From contig JAOPTR010000016.1 of the NCBI GenBank assembly GCA_051531935.1, positions 496,001 to 560,000 of the forward strand: a DNA stretch of 64,000 nt. Reading direction: 5' to 3'. The notes beneath the pieces were generated by a model. It was given only the letters and a program-made list of their open reading frames with translations. It was not told the DNA's origin and did no database searches. Positions 34,592 to 42,895 of the stretch are shown here, piece after piece. Source of the DNA: OCS116 sp051531935 (GTDB lineage Bacteria; Pseudomonadota; Alphaproteobacteria; Rhizobiales; OSC116). The stretch's first letter is position 1. The number at the start of each line of letters is the position of its first letter. Position numbers and translations under genes: made by a program.

Positions 34592-35467
34592 TCACTTGAT
34601 GGCTTTCAAACTTACAGGCGCAATCGAGTCCTCTGGCACAAAGAAATCGGGCATTAAGTCGTTACTAGCATCCACTCTATATTGGTCAAAATCACGCACA
34701 CCCTCGTCATATAAAAAACTATCATCAATGATAAATTGACCCGTAAATTCTTTTGAATCCTTAGCGAATATACGCATAGCAGCATCAGCAATAATTTCTG
34801 GTGTGCGCGATGCCAACATAAGCTTTTCACCACCCAATATATTTTTAATGGCTGCTGTGGCAATGGTCGTACGTGGCCATAATGCGTTCACCGCAATGCC
34901 AGCAGAACGCAATTCACCTGCCAAACCCAATACCACCATGCTCATACCAAATTTCGCCATGCTATATGCAACATGCCCCGCAAACCATTTTTCATTCATG
35001 TCTAATGGTGGCGAAAGGCTTAAAATATGGGGGTTAGATGCCTTTGCCAAATGTGGAATCGCATATTTAGCCACCATAAAAGAGCCACGTGCATTCACTT
35101 GGTTCATTAAATCAAACCGCTTCATTTCAGTCTCAAGGGTAGATGTTAAAGAAATCGCAGATGCGTTATTGATAACAATGTCAATACCGCCAAATGTTTC
35201 AACGGTTTTTTCAATTGCCGCTTTCACATGGTCTTCTTCGCGTATGTTAACGCGCAGCGGTAATGCTTTGCCGCCAAGCGCTTCAATTTCTTCGGCAGCA
35301 GTAAAAATTGTACCTTCCAATTTGGGGTGTGGTTTGGTGCTTTTCGCTGCGATGGCTACATTCGCGCCCTGTTTTGCTGCTGCTTTGGCAATGGCAAGGC
35401 CAATCCCACGGCTTGCACCTGTTATAAAAAGAGTTTTGCCTTTTAAGGTTTCACTTGTCATTGTCAT
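34592..35467 (-). CDS. SDR family oxidoreductase, HSDL2-like
   Basis: A 291-residue NAD(P)-dependent short-chain dehydrogenase. TGASRGIG at residues 16-23 binds the cofactor, NNAS at about 100-103, and the catalytic Y168-x3-K172 lies in HVAYSMAKFGM. IFTAAEEIEALGGKALP and LSLSPPLDMNEKWFAGH are typical of the HSDL2 group (without the SCP2 sterol-carrier domain that the animal protein carries). It starts five bases after the stop of the acyl-CoA dehydrogenase gene, so the two form an operon and likely act in the same acyl-CoA or lipid degradation route (inference). Confidence 0.88.
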   Translation of the reverse strand: MTMTSETLKGKTLFITGASRGIGLAIAKAAAKQGANVAIAAKSTKPHPKLEGTIFTAAEEIEALGGKALPLRVNIREEDHVKAAIEKTVETFGGIDIVINNASAISLTSTLETEMKRFDLMNQVNARGSFMVAKYAIPHLAKASNPHILSLSPPLDMNEKWFAGHVAYSMAKFGMSMVVLGLAGELRSAGIAVNALWPRTTIATAAIKNILGGEKLMLASRTPEIIADAAMRIFAKDSKEFTGQFIIDDSFLYDEGVRDFDQYRVDASNDLMPDFFVPEDSIAPVSLKAIK

Positions 35468-35472
35468 CTCTC

Positions 35473-37242
35473 CTATATATCAAACATATCTTCTGGTGCG
35501 GCTAATAAAACCTCACTACCATCGGTAATTATCTTGTTTAAGGCAACTGCTTCTGGCAATAGATTTTCAGCAAAAAATCTCGCCAAATAAACATATTCCG
35601 AATCGTTAGAAATTTTACCCGCTGCGTTCACAGCACCTTTAGCAATGTAAAACGCACCCAATAACAAGCCCATTAATTTCATATAATTTGTGGCGGCGGC
35701 CAATGGCAGGTCAACATCTTGTGCCGCCAAAATCCAAAGTGTAGATTGTTTCGCAGCTTCGGCTGCGTCTTTAAGCCTGTAAGCGGCTTTGCCATAATCC
35801 ACGTCAGATTGCATTAATTCATCAGCAAGTATCAAGGCATCATCAATAAAGCGCAACGCTGTGGTGCCATTGTCCATTTTCAATTTTCGGCCCACTAAAT
35901 CCATTGCCTGAATGCCATTTGTGCCTTCATATATAGCCGCAATACGCGCATCTCTATAATGCTGGGCAGCACCTGCTTCTTCAATAAAGCCCATACCACC
36001 ATGAATCTGCACACCTAATGATGCGGTTTCAATGCCCATATCGGTTGCATAACCCTTGGCAATTGGCGTTAGAAAATCAGCATTTCTCATAGCAACTTTA
36101 GCTTCGTCACCATCCAAAGCCTTGCCCAAATCAAGGTATAAAGCCATTTGATAACATAGCGCGCGCGATGCCATCGTATAACAACGCTGTTTCAGCAGCA
36201 TATGTTTGATGTCTGGGTGATTCTTAATCAAGGTCATTTTACCTTGCGGTGTGTCAGCTCTTTTGCCTTGGGTGCGTTCATTAGCATAATTCAGAGCATG
36301 TTGGTAGGCTCTGTCACCAATAGATACGCCCTGTGTCGCTACCATCAAACGGGCATTATTCATCATCATAAACATGCCGTTTATGCCTTTGTTTTCTTCC
36401 CCAATTAAATAAGCAGTCGCACCATCAAATTCCATGGTGCAAGTCGGGCTGCCATGTATGCCCATTTTTTCTTCAAGTCCAATGGCTTCCACCGTGTTTC
36501 GCTCACCCAAACTGCCATCCTCATTCACCAAATATTTAGGTACGATGAATAATGACAAACCTTTCACACCCTTTGGCGCATCTTCAATGCGTCCCAAAAC
36601 CAAATGTATTATGTTTTCAGCGCAGTCATGCTCGCCATAGGTGATAAATATTTTTGTGCCGCTAATTTTAAAGTCGTCACCATCTCGAACGGCTTTGCTA
36701 TTTAGCATGCCAAGGTCAGACCCCACATCAGGCTCGGTTAAATTCATAGTGGCCGACCAATTGCCCGATATAATTTGCTCCAAATATGTCCGCTTTTGAG
36801 CTTCTGTGCCCAAATGCGCTATGGTATCAGCAGCGCCTTGGGTTAAAACAGGGCCAATGCCAAACGCCATCGAAGCGGCATTCCATAATTCAGTGGTTGC
36901 CACGCCCAAAATTGTTGGCAAGCCCTGCCCGCCATATTCAGGGTCGTGCGGCAAACCTGCCCAACCTGCTTCACACCAATTTTTATAAGTCTCAGGCCAA
37001 CCTTTTGCCGTCGTCACTTCGTTAAAAGCATTATCATGCACATGTAACGTTGCCCCTTGGGTATCACCAATGCGGTTTAGCGGTGCAATTTCTTGTTCTG
37101 CAAATTTAGCCGCTTCAAGCAATACAGCATCCACCAAATCAGCCGAAAGGTCAGTAAATTCTTCTTTTTCAACCCGTTGTCTAAAATCAGTTATAAAATC
37201 AAGTGTAAATTTTATGTCGCTTATGGGTGCTTTATAGGTCAT
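35473..37242 (-). CDS. Acyl-CoA dehydrogenase, DmdC/long-chain type
   Basis: A 589-residue FAD-dependent acyl-CoA dehydrogenase of the long subgroup with an extra C-terminal domain, to which 3-methylmercaptopropionyl-CoA dehydrogenase (DmdC) belongs. The start MTYKAPISDIKFTLD, MNLTEPDVGSDLG (about residues 160-172), IHGGMGFIEEAGAAQHYRDARI (about 408-429) and the catalytic Glu in AIYEGTNGIQAMDL (about 432) are visible. Electrons would go to ETF and then to ETF-QO, encoded at 61731. Whether it acts on a DMSP-derived substrate or general acyl-CoAs cannot be told from sequence. First gene of a two-gene operon with the SDR. Confidence 0.88.
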   Translation of the reverse strand: MTYKAPISDIKFTLDFITDFRQRVEKEEFTDLSADLVDAVLLEAAKFAEQEIAPLNRIGDTQGATLHVHDNAFNEVTTAKGWPETYKNWCEAGWAGLPHDPEYGGQGLPTILGVATTELWNAASMAFGIGPVLTQGAADTIAHLGTEAQKRTYLEQIISGNWSATMNLTEPDVGSDLGMLNSKAVRDGDDFKISGTKIFITYGEHDCAENIIHLVLGRIEDAPKGVKGLSLFIVPKYLVNEDGSLGERNTVEAIGLEEKMGIHGSPTCTMEFDGATAYLIGEENKGINGMFMMMNNARLMVATQGVSIGDRAYQHALNYANERTQGKRADTPQGKMTLIKNHPDIKHMLLKQRCYTMASRALCYQMALYLDLGKALDGDEAKVAMRNADFLTPIAKGYATDMGIETASLGVQIHGGMGFIEEAGAAQHYRDARIAAIYEGTNGIQAMDLVGRKLKMDNGTTALRFIDDALILADELMQSDVDYGKAAYRLKDAAEAAKQSTLWILAAQDVDLPLAAATNYMKLMGLLLGAFYIAKGAVNAAGKISNDSEYVYLARFFAENLLPEAVALNKIITDGSEVLLAAPEDMFDI

Positions 37243-37398
37243 TTTTTCCGCCTTTTATGAGTTTGAATTAAGTTTAGAGTTGCACAGCTGTACAGAGCAA
37301 GCTAATTTCTAAAAAACATCAAATTTGGCTTCATTGACCCAACGACAATGGGTATAAGTAGTGCAAAATAAAAAATAAAGTCATGGTGAAACAACATA

Positions 37399-38370
37399 AT
37401 GGTCGAAATTTTACGCGCCAACCAACAAAATTTAAAAGAAGCTGGTAAGGCCATCAGGCGCGGTGAATTGGTCGCATTCCCAACCGAAACCGTCTATGGC
37501 CTCGGAGCCGATGCCACCAATGATGCCGCCGTAAAATCTATCTACGCAGCCAAAGGCCGCCCCAGCAACAACCCACTCATCGTGCACATTACAAGTATGG
37601 ATCAAGCGTTAGAATATGGCGAGTTTGATGACAGAGCCAAGCAATTGGCTGCCCAATTTTGGCCGGGGCCAATGTCCCTCATTGTCAAACGCAGCATCAA
37701 TTGCCCGCTATCTACCATTGTCAGTGCAGGCGGCCCAAGCGTTGCATTGCGCATGCCAGCCCACCCCATTTCTCGGCAATTGCTCGAAGCCGCAAATGTG
37801 CCCGTGGCCGCCCCAAGCGCCAACGCATCGGGCGGCATTAGCCCCACATTAGCGGAACATGTCAAACAAAGCCTAGGTGATGATATTTATATGATAATCG
37901 ACGGTGGTGCTTGCTTGGTCGGTGTTGAATCTTCAGTCATTTCAGTCGTGCCCAATGAGGCGGTTAAAATTTTACGCCCAGGCAGTATAAATATAATTGC
38001 AGTGGAGCAACTGCTTGGCACATCTGTCGAACATGTTCAAAGCTCAAAATCTGCGGATGAAAAACTCATCTCCCCTGGCATGCTTACCAGTCACTATGCT
38101 CCCAAAGTTAGCCTCAAAACTAATATTTCAACACCCGATAAAAACCAAGCCTATCTGGCATTTGGGCAAAATAATTTTAAAAATTACAGCCTCAATTTAA
38201 GCCCTAGTGCCAACTTAGATGAAGCCGCACAGAATCTTTTTGCTATGTTGCATGCGTTAGATGATTATTGTATAGAAAATGGCTGCACAATTGCTGTTGC
38301 GCCCATCCCAAATTTAAATATTGGTGTGGCCATTAACGACCGTCTTAGCCGTGCCGCGGCTCCAAAATGA
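37399..38370 (+). CDS. tsaC: L-threonylcarbamoyladenylate synthase (Sua5/TsaC)
   Basis: A 323-residue two-domain Sua5-type enzyme that forms threonylcarbamoyl-AMP from threonine, bicarbonate and ATP for the t6A37 modification of tRNAs. The YrdC domain (about 1-200) includes GELVAFPTETVYGLGADA, KGRPSNNPLIVHI, FWPGPMSLIVKR and VPVAAPSANASGGISPT. After a linker, SPGMLTSHYAPK opens the C-terminal Sua5 domain. GGTGAA precedes the ATG. The stop overlaps the next ATG (ATGA). Confidence 0.95.
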   Translation: MVEILRANQQNLKEAGKAIRRGELVAFPTETVYGLGADATNDAAVKSIYAAKGRPSNNPLIVHITSMDQALEYGEFDDRAKQLAAQFWPGPMSLIVKRSINCPLSTIVSAGGPSVALRMPAHPISRQLLEAANVPVAAPSANASGGISPTLAEHVKQSLGDDIYMIIDGGACLVGVESSVISVVPNEAVKILRPGSINIIAVEQLLGTSVEHVQSSKSADEKLISPGMLTSHYAPKVSLKTNISTPDKNQAYLAFGQNNFKNYSLNLSPSANLDEAAQNLFAMLHALDDYCIENGCTIAVAPIPNLNIGVAINDRLSRAAAPK

Positions 38371-39791
38371 GAGAGACTATGACATTCAATCAACTCACCC
38401 AAGCCGATACCGATTATTTTATCAAGATTTTGGGCGCAAAACATGTCCTCACTGAACAAGCAGATATAGAGCCGCATACCGAAGAACCGCGTAAGCTCTA
38501 TACAAAAGACAGCCCGTGCGTTTTACGCCCCGCCAACACCGAGCAAGTGTCACAAATCCTTAAACATGCAAATACCCGCAAATTAGCGGTCATTCCGCAA
38601 GGCGGCAATACGGGTTTGGTTGGCGCACAAGTGCCACATACAGGCGATGAAATCATCATTTCACTTAGCCGCTTAAGTGGCGATATAAAAGTATCCGCAC
38701 AAACCCAAAGCCTCACATGTGGCGTGGGTAATACATTGACACAAGTACAGCTTGCTGCACTCGAGGCTGGCCTATTTTTTCCACTCAGTTTGGCGTCAGA
38801 GGGCAGTTGCCAGATTGGCGGCAACATAAGCTCTAATGCAGGTGGCACAGGCGTGCTAAAATACGGCAATACCCGAGATCTGGTATTAGGTTTAGAGGTT
38901 GTCATGGCCGATGGCGAAGTTTGGAACGGCCTTAAAAACCTGCGCAAGGATAATACGGGTTATGATCTAAAACATATGTTTATTGGCGCCGAAGGCACAT
39001 TAGGCATTGTCACCCAAGCTTGCTTAAAGCTCTATGCCAAGCCGCAAAACACCGCGACAGCATTTTGCGCCATACAAAACCCGCAAGAGGCAGTTAATCT
39101 ATTGTCGCTGGCGCAAAAAAATTGTGATAACCAAGTCACCGCATTCGAAATCATCCCGCAAATTGGCATAGATTTTGTGCTTAAACACGGTCAAGATGTT
39201 CGCTTCCCTCTAGAAAGCCAAGCCCCTTGGTATATCCTCATCGAGCTTGCCCATACAGATGATGCGCTGATGAACATCCTAGAACAAGCTTTCGAACAAG
39301 AATTAGTTAGTGATGCCGCCCTTGCCCAAAACGAAACCCAAGCCAAAGAATTTTGGAAGCTACGCCACATATTGTCTGAGGTTCAAGGCCTAGAAGGCGG
39401 AAGCATTAAACACGATATTAGCGTCGCCGTTGCCGATATACCCGCATTCCTAAAACAAGCCGCACTCATTGTAGAGGCGACCATACCCGATGCTCGGCCA
39501 GTGCCGTTTGGCCATATAGGTGATGGGAACCTACATTATAACGTCAGTCAACCCGTCGATATGGACAAACAAAAATATCTCTCAAAATGGTATGACGTTG
39601 CCGATAAGATACATGCCCTAGTGGTTAAAATGAATGGCTCAGTCAGCGCAGAACATGGCATCGGCCAAATGAAATATAAAGACATGCGCGAGATTAAATC
39701 ACCGGTAGAACTTAAAATGATGCGACAGATCAAAACCCAATTCGATCCAAACAACATTCTCAACCCCTATAAAACCATCCCCTTGGACTAA
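38367..39791 (+). CDS. FAD-binding oxidoreductase (GlcD / D-2-hydroxyacid dehydrogenase type)
   Basis: A flavoprotein of about 470 residues in the FAD_binding_4 / FAD-oxidase_C family, which oxidises D-2-hydroxyacids such as D-lactate, D-2-hydroxyglutarate or glycolate. The FAD-binding part has VIPQGGNTGLVGAQVPH (about 75-91) and GNISSNAGGTGVLKYGNTRDLVLG (about 148-171); the C-terminal part has HIGDGNLHYNV (metal or substrate His) and SAEHGIGQMK. The ATG at 38367 overlaps the tsaC stop; an ATG at 38379 has a GAGAG ribosome site and may be the true start. The adjacency to tsaC is common in rhizobia. Confidence 0.9.
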   Translation: MRETMTFNQLTQADTDYFIKILGAKHVLTEQADIEPHTEEPRKLYTKDSPCVLRPANTEQVSQILKHANTRKLAVIPQGGNTGLVGAQVPHTGDEIIISLSRLSGDIKVSAQTQSLTCGVGNTLTQVQLAALEAGLFFPLSLASEGSCQIGGNISSNAGGTGVLKYGNTRDLVLGLEVVMADGEVWNGLKNLRKDNTGYDLKHMFIGAEGTLGIVTQACLKLYAKPQNTATAFCAIQNPQEAVNLLSLAQKNCDNQVTAFEIIPQIGIDFVLKHGQDVRFPLESQAPWYILIELAHTDDALMNILEQAFEQELVSDAALAQNETQAKEFWKLRHILSEVQGLEGGSIKHDISVAVADIPAFLKQAALIVEATIPDARPVPFGHIGDGNLHYNVSQPVDMDKQKYLSKWYDVADKIHALVVKMNGSVSAEHGIGQMKYKDMREIKSPVELKMMRQIKTQFDPNNILNPYKTIPLD

Positions 39792-39808
39792 TTTCTAGAT
39801 TAGTATAA

Positions 39809-39922
39809 GCCAACAAGTTGGCAAATAATTATATCGCTTGCGGCTATTCCTCGCTATGCTCGGGCCTACGCGGGTACGCCCTAACGGGCGGCCTCAGTTG
39901 GCAAGTTCGCCAACAAGTTGGC
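39809..39922. repeat. GC-rich palindromic intergenic element
   Basis: Two identical copies of the palindrome GCCAACAAGTTGGC (39809-39822 and 39909-39922) bracket a GC-rich core that is unlike the AT-rich flanks. The core contains a tight hairpin CGCCC-TAAC-GGGCG (39877-39890), a further GGGC/GCCC pair (39862-39865 with 39878-39881) and GTTGGC (39897-39902), which pairs with the GCCAAC of the second palindrome. The whole sits between the FAD oxidase and GNAT genes. It resembles REP/BIME-like or other mobile palindromic units and may also act as terminator; no reading frame covers it. Confidence 0.6.
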
Positions 39923-39955
39923 TCATAATCAGCTCAAATTTTAGGTCATATATAA

Positions 39956-40408
39956 ATGTCAATAATCAATTTCAGAATCGCCACCAAAGCCGATCAACAA
40001 AACGCCATCCAAATCTGGCATGATGCAGGCCTCACACGCCCCCATAACGACCCAGAAAACGATTTCGAATTTGCATTAAACGGCAAAGAATCCGATATTA
40101 TCCTTGCCGAAATAGCGGGCAAAATAGTCGCCACTTGTATGGTAGGTCATGATGGGCATCGCGGTGCGGTATATTATCTAGCCGTTAGCCCCAACCATCA
40201 ATCCAAAGGTTTGGGCAAATCTCTCATGCAAGAAGCGGAGGATTATTTAGTCGCCAAAGGTGCTTGGAAAATCAACCTCTTCGTGCGTCATGGCAATGAA
40301 AAAGTATTTAATTTTTACGACAAACTGGGCTACGAACCCATTCAAGCCGCATCATTCGCCAAAGTCATCGACCCCAGTAAAGTGCCAACCATACAGGGTA
40401 AAAAATGA
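39956..40408 (+). CDS. GNAT family N-acetyltransferase (YpeA-like)
   Basis: A 150-residue acetyltransferase. The acetyl-CoA-binding motif A is VSPNHQSKGLGKSLMQEAEDYL (about residues 80-101; Q-x-x-G-x-G), preceded by the strand GAVYYLAV and followed by KINLFVRHGNEKVFNFYDKLGYE, the conserved GNAT motif B. Resembles the small YpeA subgroup. Substrate unknown. Overlaps the following VOC gene by four bases (ATGA). Confidence 0.9.
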   Translation: MSIINFRIATKADQQNAIQIWHDAGLTRPHNDPENDFEFALNGKESDIILAEIAGKIVATCMVGHDGHRGAVYYLAVSPNHQSKGLGKSLMQEAEDYLVAKGAWKINLFVRHGNEKVFNFYDKLGYEPIQAASFAKVIDPSKVPTIQGKK

Positions 40409-40839
40409 CCGCACTTGTACCAGAATTCGCAGTCCGTGACATTGCAAAAAGCCTCGTATTTTATACAGACATCCTCGGTTTTAAAATCAAATACCAACGC
40501 CCAGCAGAAGGCTTTGCCTATCTTTATATAGGCGATGCCGAATTAATGCTCGACCAACTCGGCACTGGCCGCGATTTTCAAATTGATGAGCAAACCCCAC
40601 AATATCCATTTGGACGTGGCTTAAACGTGCAGATTAAAGTCAAATCCGTCGCGCCCCTCATTGCATCATTAGCCGCGCATAATATAAAATTGTATTTACC
40701 ATTAGAAGAAAAATATTATCAAACTGACACTCAAGAAGTCGGCCAAAAACAATTTGTCATTGCCGATCCAGATGGCTACCTATTGCGCTTTTTCGAACCC
40801 TTAAGCAGCCGCCCTCATCAAAGGAAACCATCAAAATAA
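40405..40839 (+). CDS. VOC superfamily protein (bleomycin resistance / glyoxalase-like)
   Basis: A 144-residue protein with two beta-alpha-beta-beta-beta modules: PEFAVRDIAKSLVFYTDILGFKIKY at the N terminus and KQFVIADPDGYLLRFFEPL near the C terminus, the standard VOC pattern. FAYLYIGDAELML contributes the central strands. Members bind drugs such as bleomycin or act as metal enzymes; the actual function here is open. Translationally coupled to the GNAT gene upstream; the last nine bases overlap the convergent HMCES/YedK gene. Confidence 0.88.
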   Translation: MTALVPEFAVRDIAKSLVFYTDILGFKIKYQRPAEGFAYLYIGDAELMLDQLGTGRDFQIDEQTPQYPFGRGLNVQIKVKSVAPLIASLAAHNIKLYLPLEEKYYQTDTQEVGQKQFVIADPDGYLLRFFEPLSSRPHQRKPSK

Positions 40840-41628
40840 ATCCAACTGCGCTTTGGGCGCAATCGGCTTCACCAGATCATCTTCAAGCGTAATTTCATCA
40901 ATAAAATAGTCACGGTCAACGCGGCTATTGCCCACATCACGGCTTACAGGGTGCATTCTTAGGCTCTCAACTTCAGCGCTTATTTCTTCATCTGCAAATA
41001 AATCCAAGGCGTTGCGCCCCCGCACATTCCAACCATCAAGCCAATCTCCATAAGCATCTGGCGGTAATAAGCATGGCATACGGTGGTGCACTTGCCTTAA
41101 CCCAGGCATGGCAGGCTTAGTTAAAATAGCCATCGTATCCATTTCACTACCGTCTGCCGTCATAAAACGGCTATAAACACCCGCAAAAGCCAATAAGCTA
41201 TTATTGCTACGGCTCATATCGCGGCTTATATAATATGGCTGCTTGACACCACGAATTGTTTTCCACTCATACCAACCTGTTGCGGGTATAATGCACCTAT
41301 TTTGCTCAATAGCGCCTCTGAACATCGGCTTTTGGCACACAGTTTCACTACGGGCATTTAGCATCAACGTGCGGGGCGGCTCACGCATCCAATCAGGCAT
41401 AAAGCCCCATTGCACCCATTGCATTTTTGGCTTGTTCTTTAACCTCTGCTCCACATCTATTTGATTTCTAACAATCAGTACAGGTTGCGTCGGTGCAATA
41501 TTATAGCGTTTCGGCATTTGCATTTGTTCCGAGCCGCTGTAAGAGGTCGAAATATTCAGCGCGCCCTCAATGCCAAAAAGTTCTGCAATATGTCTGCTAT
41601 CGTCTAATAAGTTATAACGCGAGCACAT
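40831..41628 (-). CDS. yedK: SRAP-domain abasic-site processing protein (HMCES/YedK)
   Basis: A 265-residue SRAP protein that forms a covalent thiazolidine crosslink with abasic sites in single-stranded DNA, shielding them at replication forks. The start at 41628 gives MCSRYNLL, exposing the essential Cys2 after Met removal; a start at 41637 would bury it and is rejected. RYNIAPTQPVLIVR (about 41-54), LMLNARSETV, IPATGWYEWK (about 114-123, catalytic Glu) and the HHRMPCLLPP segment (about 179-188, active-site His) are all conserved. The protein is somewhat longer than E. coli YedK (222) through loops and a C-terminal tail. Confidence 0.94.
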   Translation of the reverse strand: MCSRYNLLDDSRHIAELFGIEGALNISTSYSGSEQMQMPKRYNIAPTQPVLIVRNQIDVEQRLKNKPKMQWVQWGFMPDWMREPPRTLMLNARSETVCQKPMFRGAIEQNRCIIPATGWYEWKTIRGVKQPYYISRDMSRSNNSLLAFAGVYSRFMTADGSEMDTMAILTKPAMPGLRQVHHRMPCLLPPDAYGDWLDGWNVRGRNALDLFADEEISAEVESLRMHPVSRDVGNSRVDRDYFIDEITLEDDLVKPIAPKAQLDLF

Positions 41629-41741
41629 AAAGCGCATTCCTTGGTAAAAATATATTCACAAGCTAGCACAATTTTGAATTTGTTAACCAATTTTTTGTAT
41701 CCTAAACACCTGAATATATTATTTTTTGGTTTTAATCACAT

Positions 41742-42305
41742 ATGGCATCAACGGTCGAAAAACTATCTGACAGAAGAAAGCAGCCCAGACGCGCGTCTGA
41801 CGATCTGCACAAACGCATTGTCGGCAAGTCGATCAGCCCAACTACTTATCTTGCAACCGACTATCTAAACCATTTCAACGAAGTCATTATGCTGCTCGAT
41901 ATGATTGTCGATATGCCCGACCTGATAGATGATTTGTGCGATTGGCGTCCAAAAGACTATGTCACTCATTTTGCGGATAGCGGCCTGTCAGATCAAACTC
42001 TCATCGTCGAAGCTTATCATGCCGCCACTGATGAAGACCGCAATACACTTTTTGCCATCACATCAGAGATGGAACGTATCATTCAAGATACCATCAAAGC
42101 CGCTTTAAAAGATAATGTCCGTGCCGATGAAATTTCACTAATTATGCTATGTTCAAGCACAACCGAAAAACTGCGTGAACGCATAAATCTAGCCTCAGGT
42201 GTTATTAATAGTGGTGCTGCTTCTGTGGCTCAACATCATGATGTTGCGCTCACCCACACATCTATCAACGATACCCAAGCCACGGCAGATATCTTGTTTA
42301 ATTAA
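41742..42305 (+). CDS. Uncharacterised alphaproteobacterial protein
   Basis: A 187-residue mostly helical cytosolic protein. The first 25 residues are charged (LSDRRKQPRRASDDLHKR); the core is LATDYLNHFNEVIMLLDMI, then DLIDDLCDWRPKDYVTHFADSGLSD and AYHAATDEDRNTLF. No catalytic motif, signal peptide or membrane segment is visible. The C-terminal third (SSTTEKLRERINLASGVINSG) looks like a long helix. I have an impression of relatives in other alphaproteobacteria but know no name. Two candidate CtrA boxes lie between it and the next gene, so it probably ends its own transcript. Confidence 0.7.
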   Translation: MASTVEKLSDRRKQPRRASDDLHKRIVGKSISPTTYLATDYLNHFNEVIMLLDMIVDMPDLIDDLCDWRPKDYVTHFADSGLSDQTLIVEAYHAATDEDRNTLFAITSEMERIIQDTIKAALKDNVRADEISLIMLCSSTTEKLRERINLASGVINSGAASVAQHHDVALTHTSINDTQATADILFN

Positions 42306-42330
42306 AGCAAATTTCTCAAAATAATTTTTG

Positions 42331-42346
42331 TTAATAACCCATTAAC
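42331..42346 (+). promoter_or_regulatory. Candidate CtrA-binding site (distal) upstream of the 42520 gene
   Basis: TTAA-TAACCCA-TTAAC is a perfect full CtrA consensus, 174 bases upstream of the ATG at 42520 and 26 bases past the stop of the preceding gene. Confidence 0.5.
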
Positions 42347-42419
42347 TATAAATATTCATAAAATTTTAAATAATTTAAGCTGTTGTTTTATATAGACATT
42401 AACGTTCAAATCCACAGCG

Positions 42420-42434
42420 TTAACCTTTTGTTAA
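42420..42434 (-). promoter_or_regulatory. Candidate CtrA-binding site (proximal) upstream of the 42520 gene
   Basis: On the minus strand TTAA-CAAAAGG-TTAAC (extending by one base to 42419); on the plus strand TTAA-CCTTTTG-TTAAG. It lies 86 bases upstream of the ATG. Together with the distal box it makes a two-site promoter region typical of CtrA-regulated genes. Confidence 0.5.
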
Positions 42435-42519
42435 GTTTTCCCACCACCTCCGCGCAAATTATGCTAATTTAGTTTCAACAAATAATTAAGTTAGTTCGAG
42501 TTTTGGGGCAAAAGCATTT

Positions 42520-42801
42520 ATGAAAAATCTAAACGATAAATCAGACATTATCGAAGAAGACCCAACAAAACATGTTGATCAACAGTTCGAAAAACAACGC
42601 GCTCTCAGCTATCTTTTAGAAGCTTGGGAAAACGCAATTAATGATGGCGTCGAGTCAGATATGATTGCAACGGCTGCTATTTTCGCTGCTATTTCAGACA
42701 TGGTCAACCAATATGGCGAAGATCCTGTTGCAAAAATGACAGAGAGCCTAGCCCAACGTATCCGCACAGGAGAGTTTACACTCAACAAAACCTTGCAATA
42801 G
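42520..42801 (+). CDS. Small conserved alphaproteobacterial protein, possibly CtrA-controlled
   Basis: A 93-residue acidic helical protein: after a variable N terminus (about 25 residues) comes ALSYLLEAWENAINDGVESDMIATAAIFAAISDMVNQYGEDPVAKMTESLAQRIRTGEF, with a pattern of conserved small and charged residues consistent with a compact helical bundle. It has no signal peptide or known motif. I have an impression of similar proteins elsewhere in Alphaproteobacteria but cannot name the family. Two full CtrA-consensus boxes in the 214-base upstream gap are the main clue to its job, suggesting cell-cycle-dependent expression (inference). Confidence 0.7.
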   Translation: MKNLNDKSDIIEEDPTKHVDQQFEKQRALSYLLEAWENAINDGVESDMIATAAIFAAISDMVNQYGEDPVAKMTESLAQRIRTGEFTLNKTLQ

Positions 42802-42895
42802 AAATTAAAAAATTTCATTTGGCATAATTGATTTACATATTAAAAAGCTATATCGTTACTTAAGCACCAACTTTATAACTTATTGTTTAAAAATT

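Noticed and set aside
34803..35528. 241-codon rightward frame antisense to the SDR gene
   Set aside because: The opposite strand carries complete SDR motifs; this frame is a compositional shadow.
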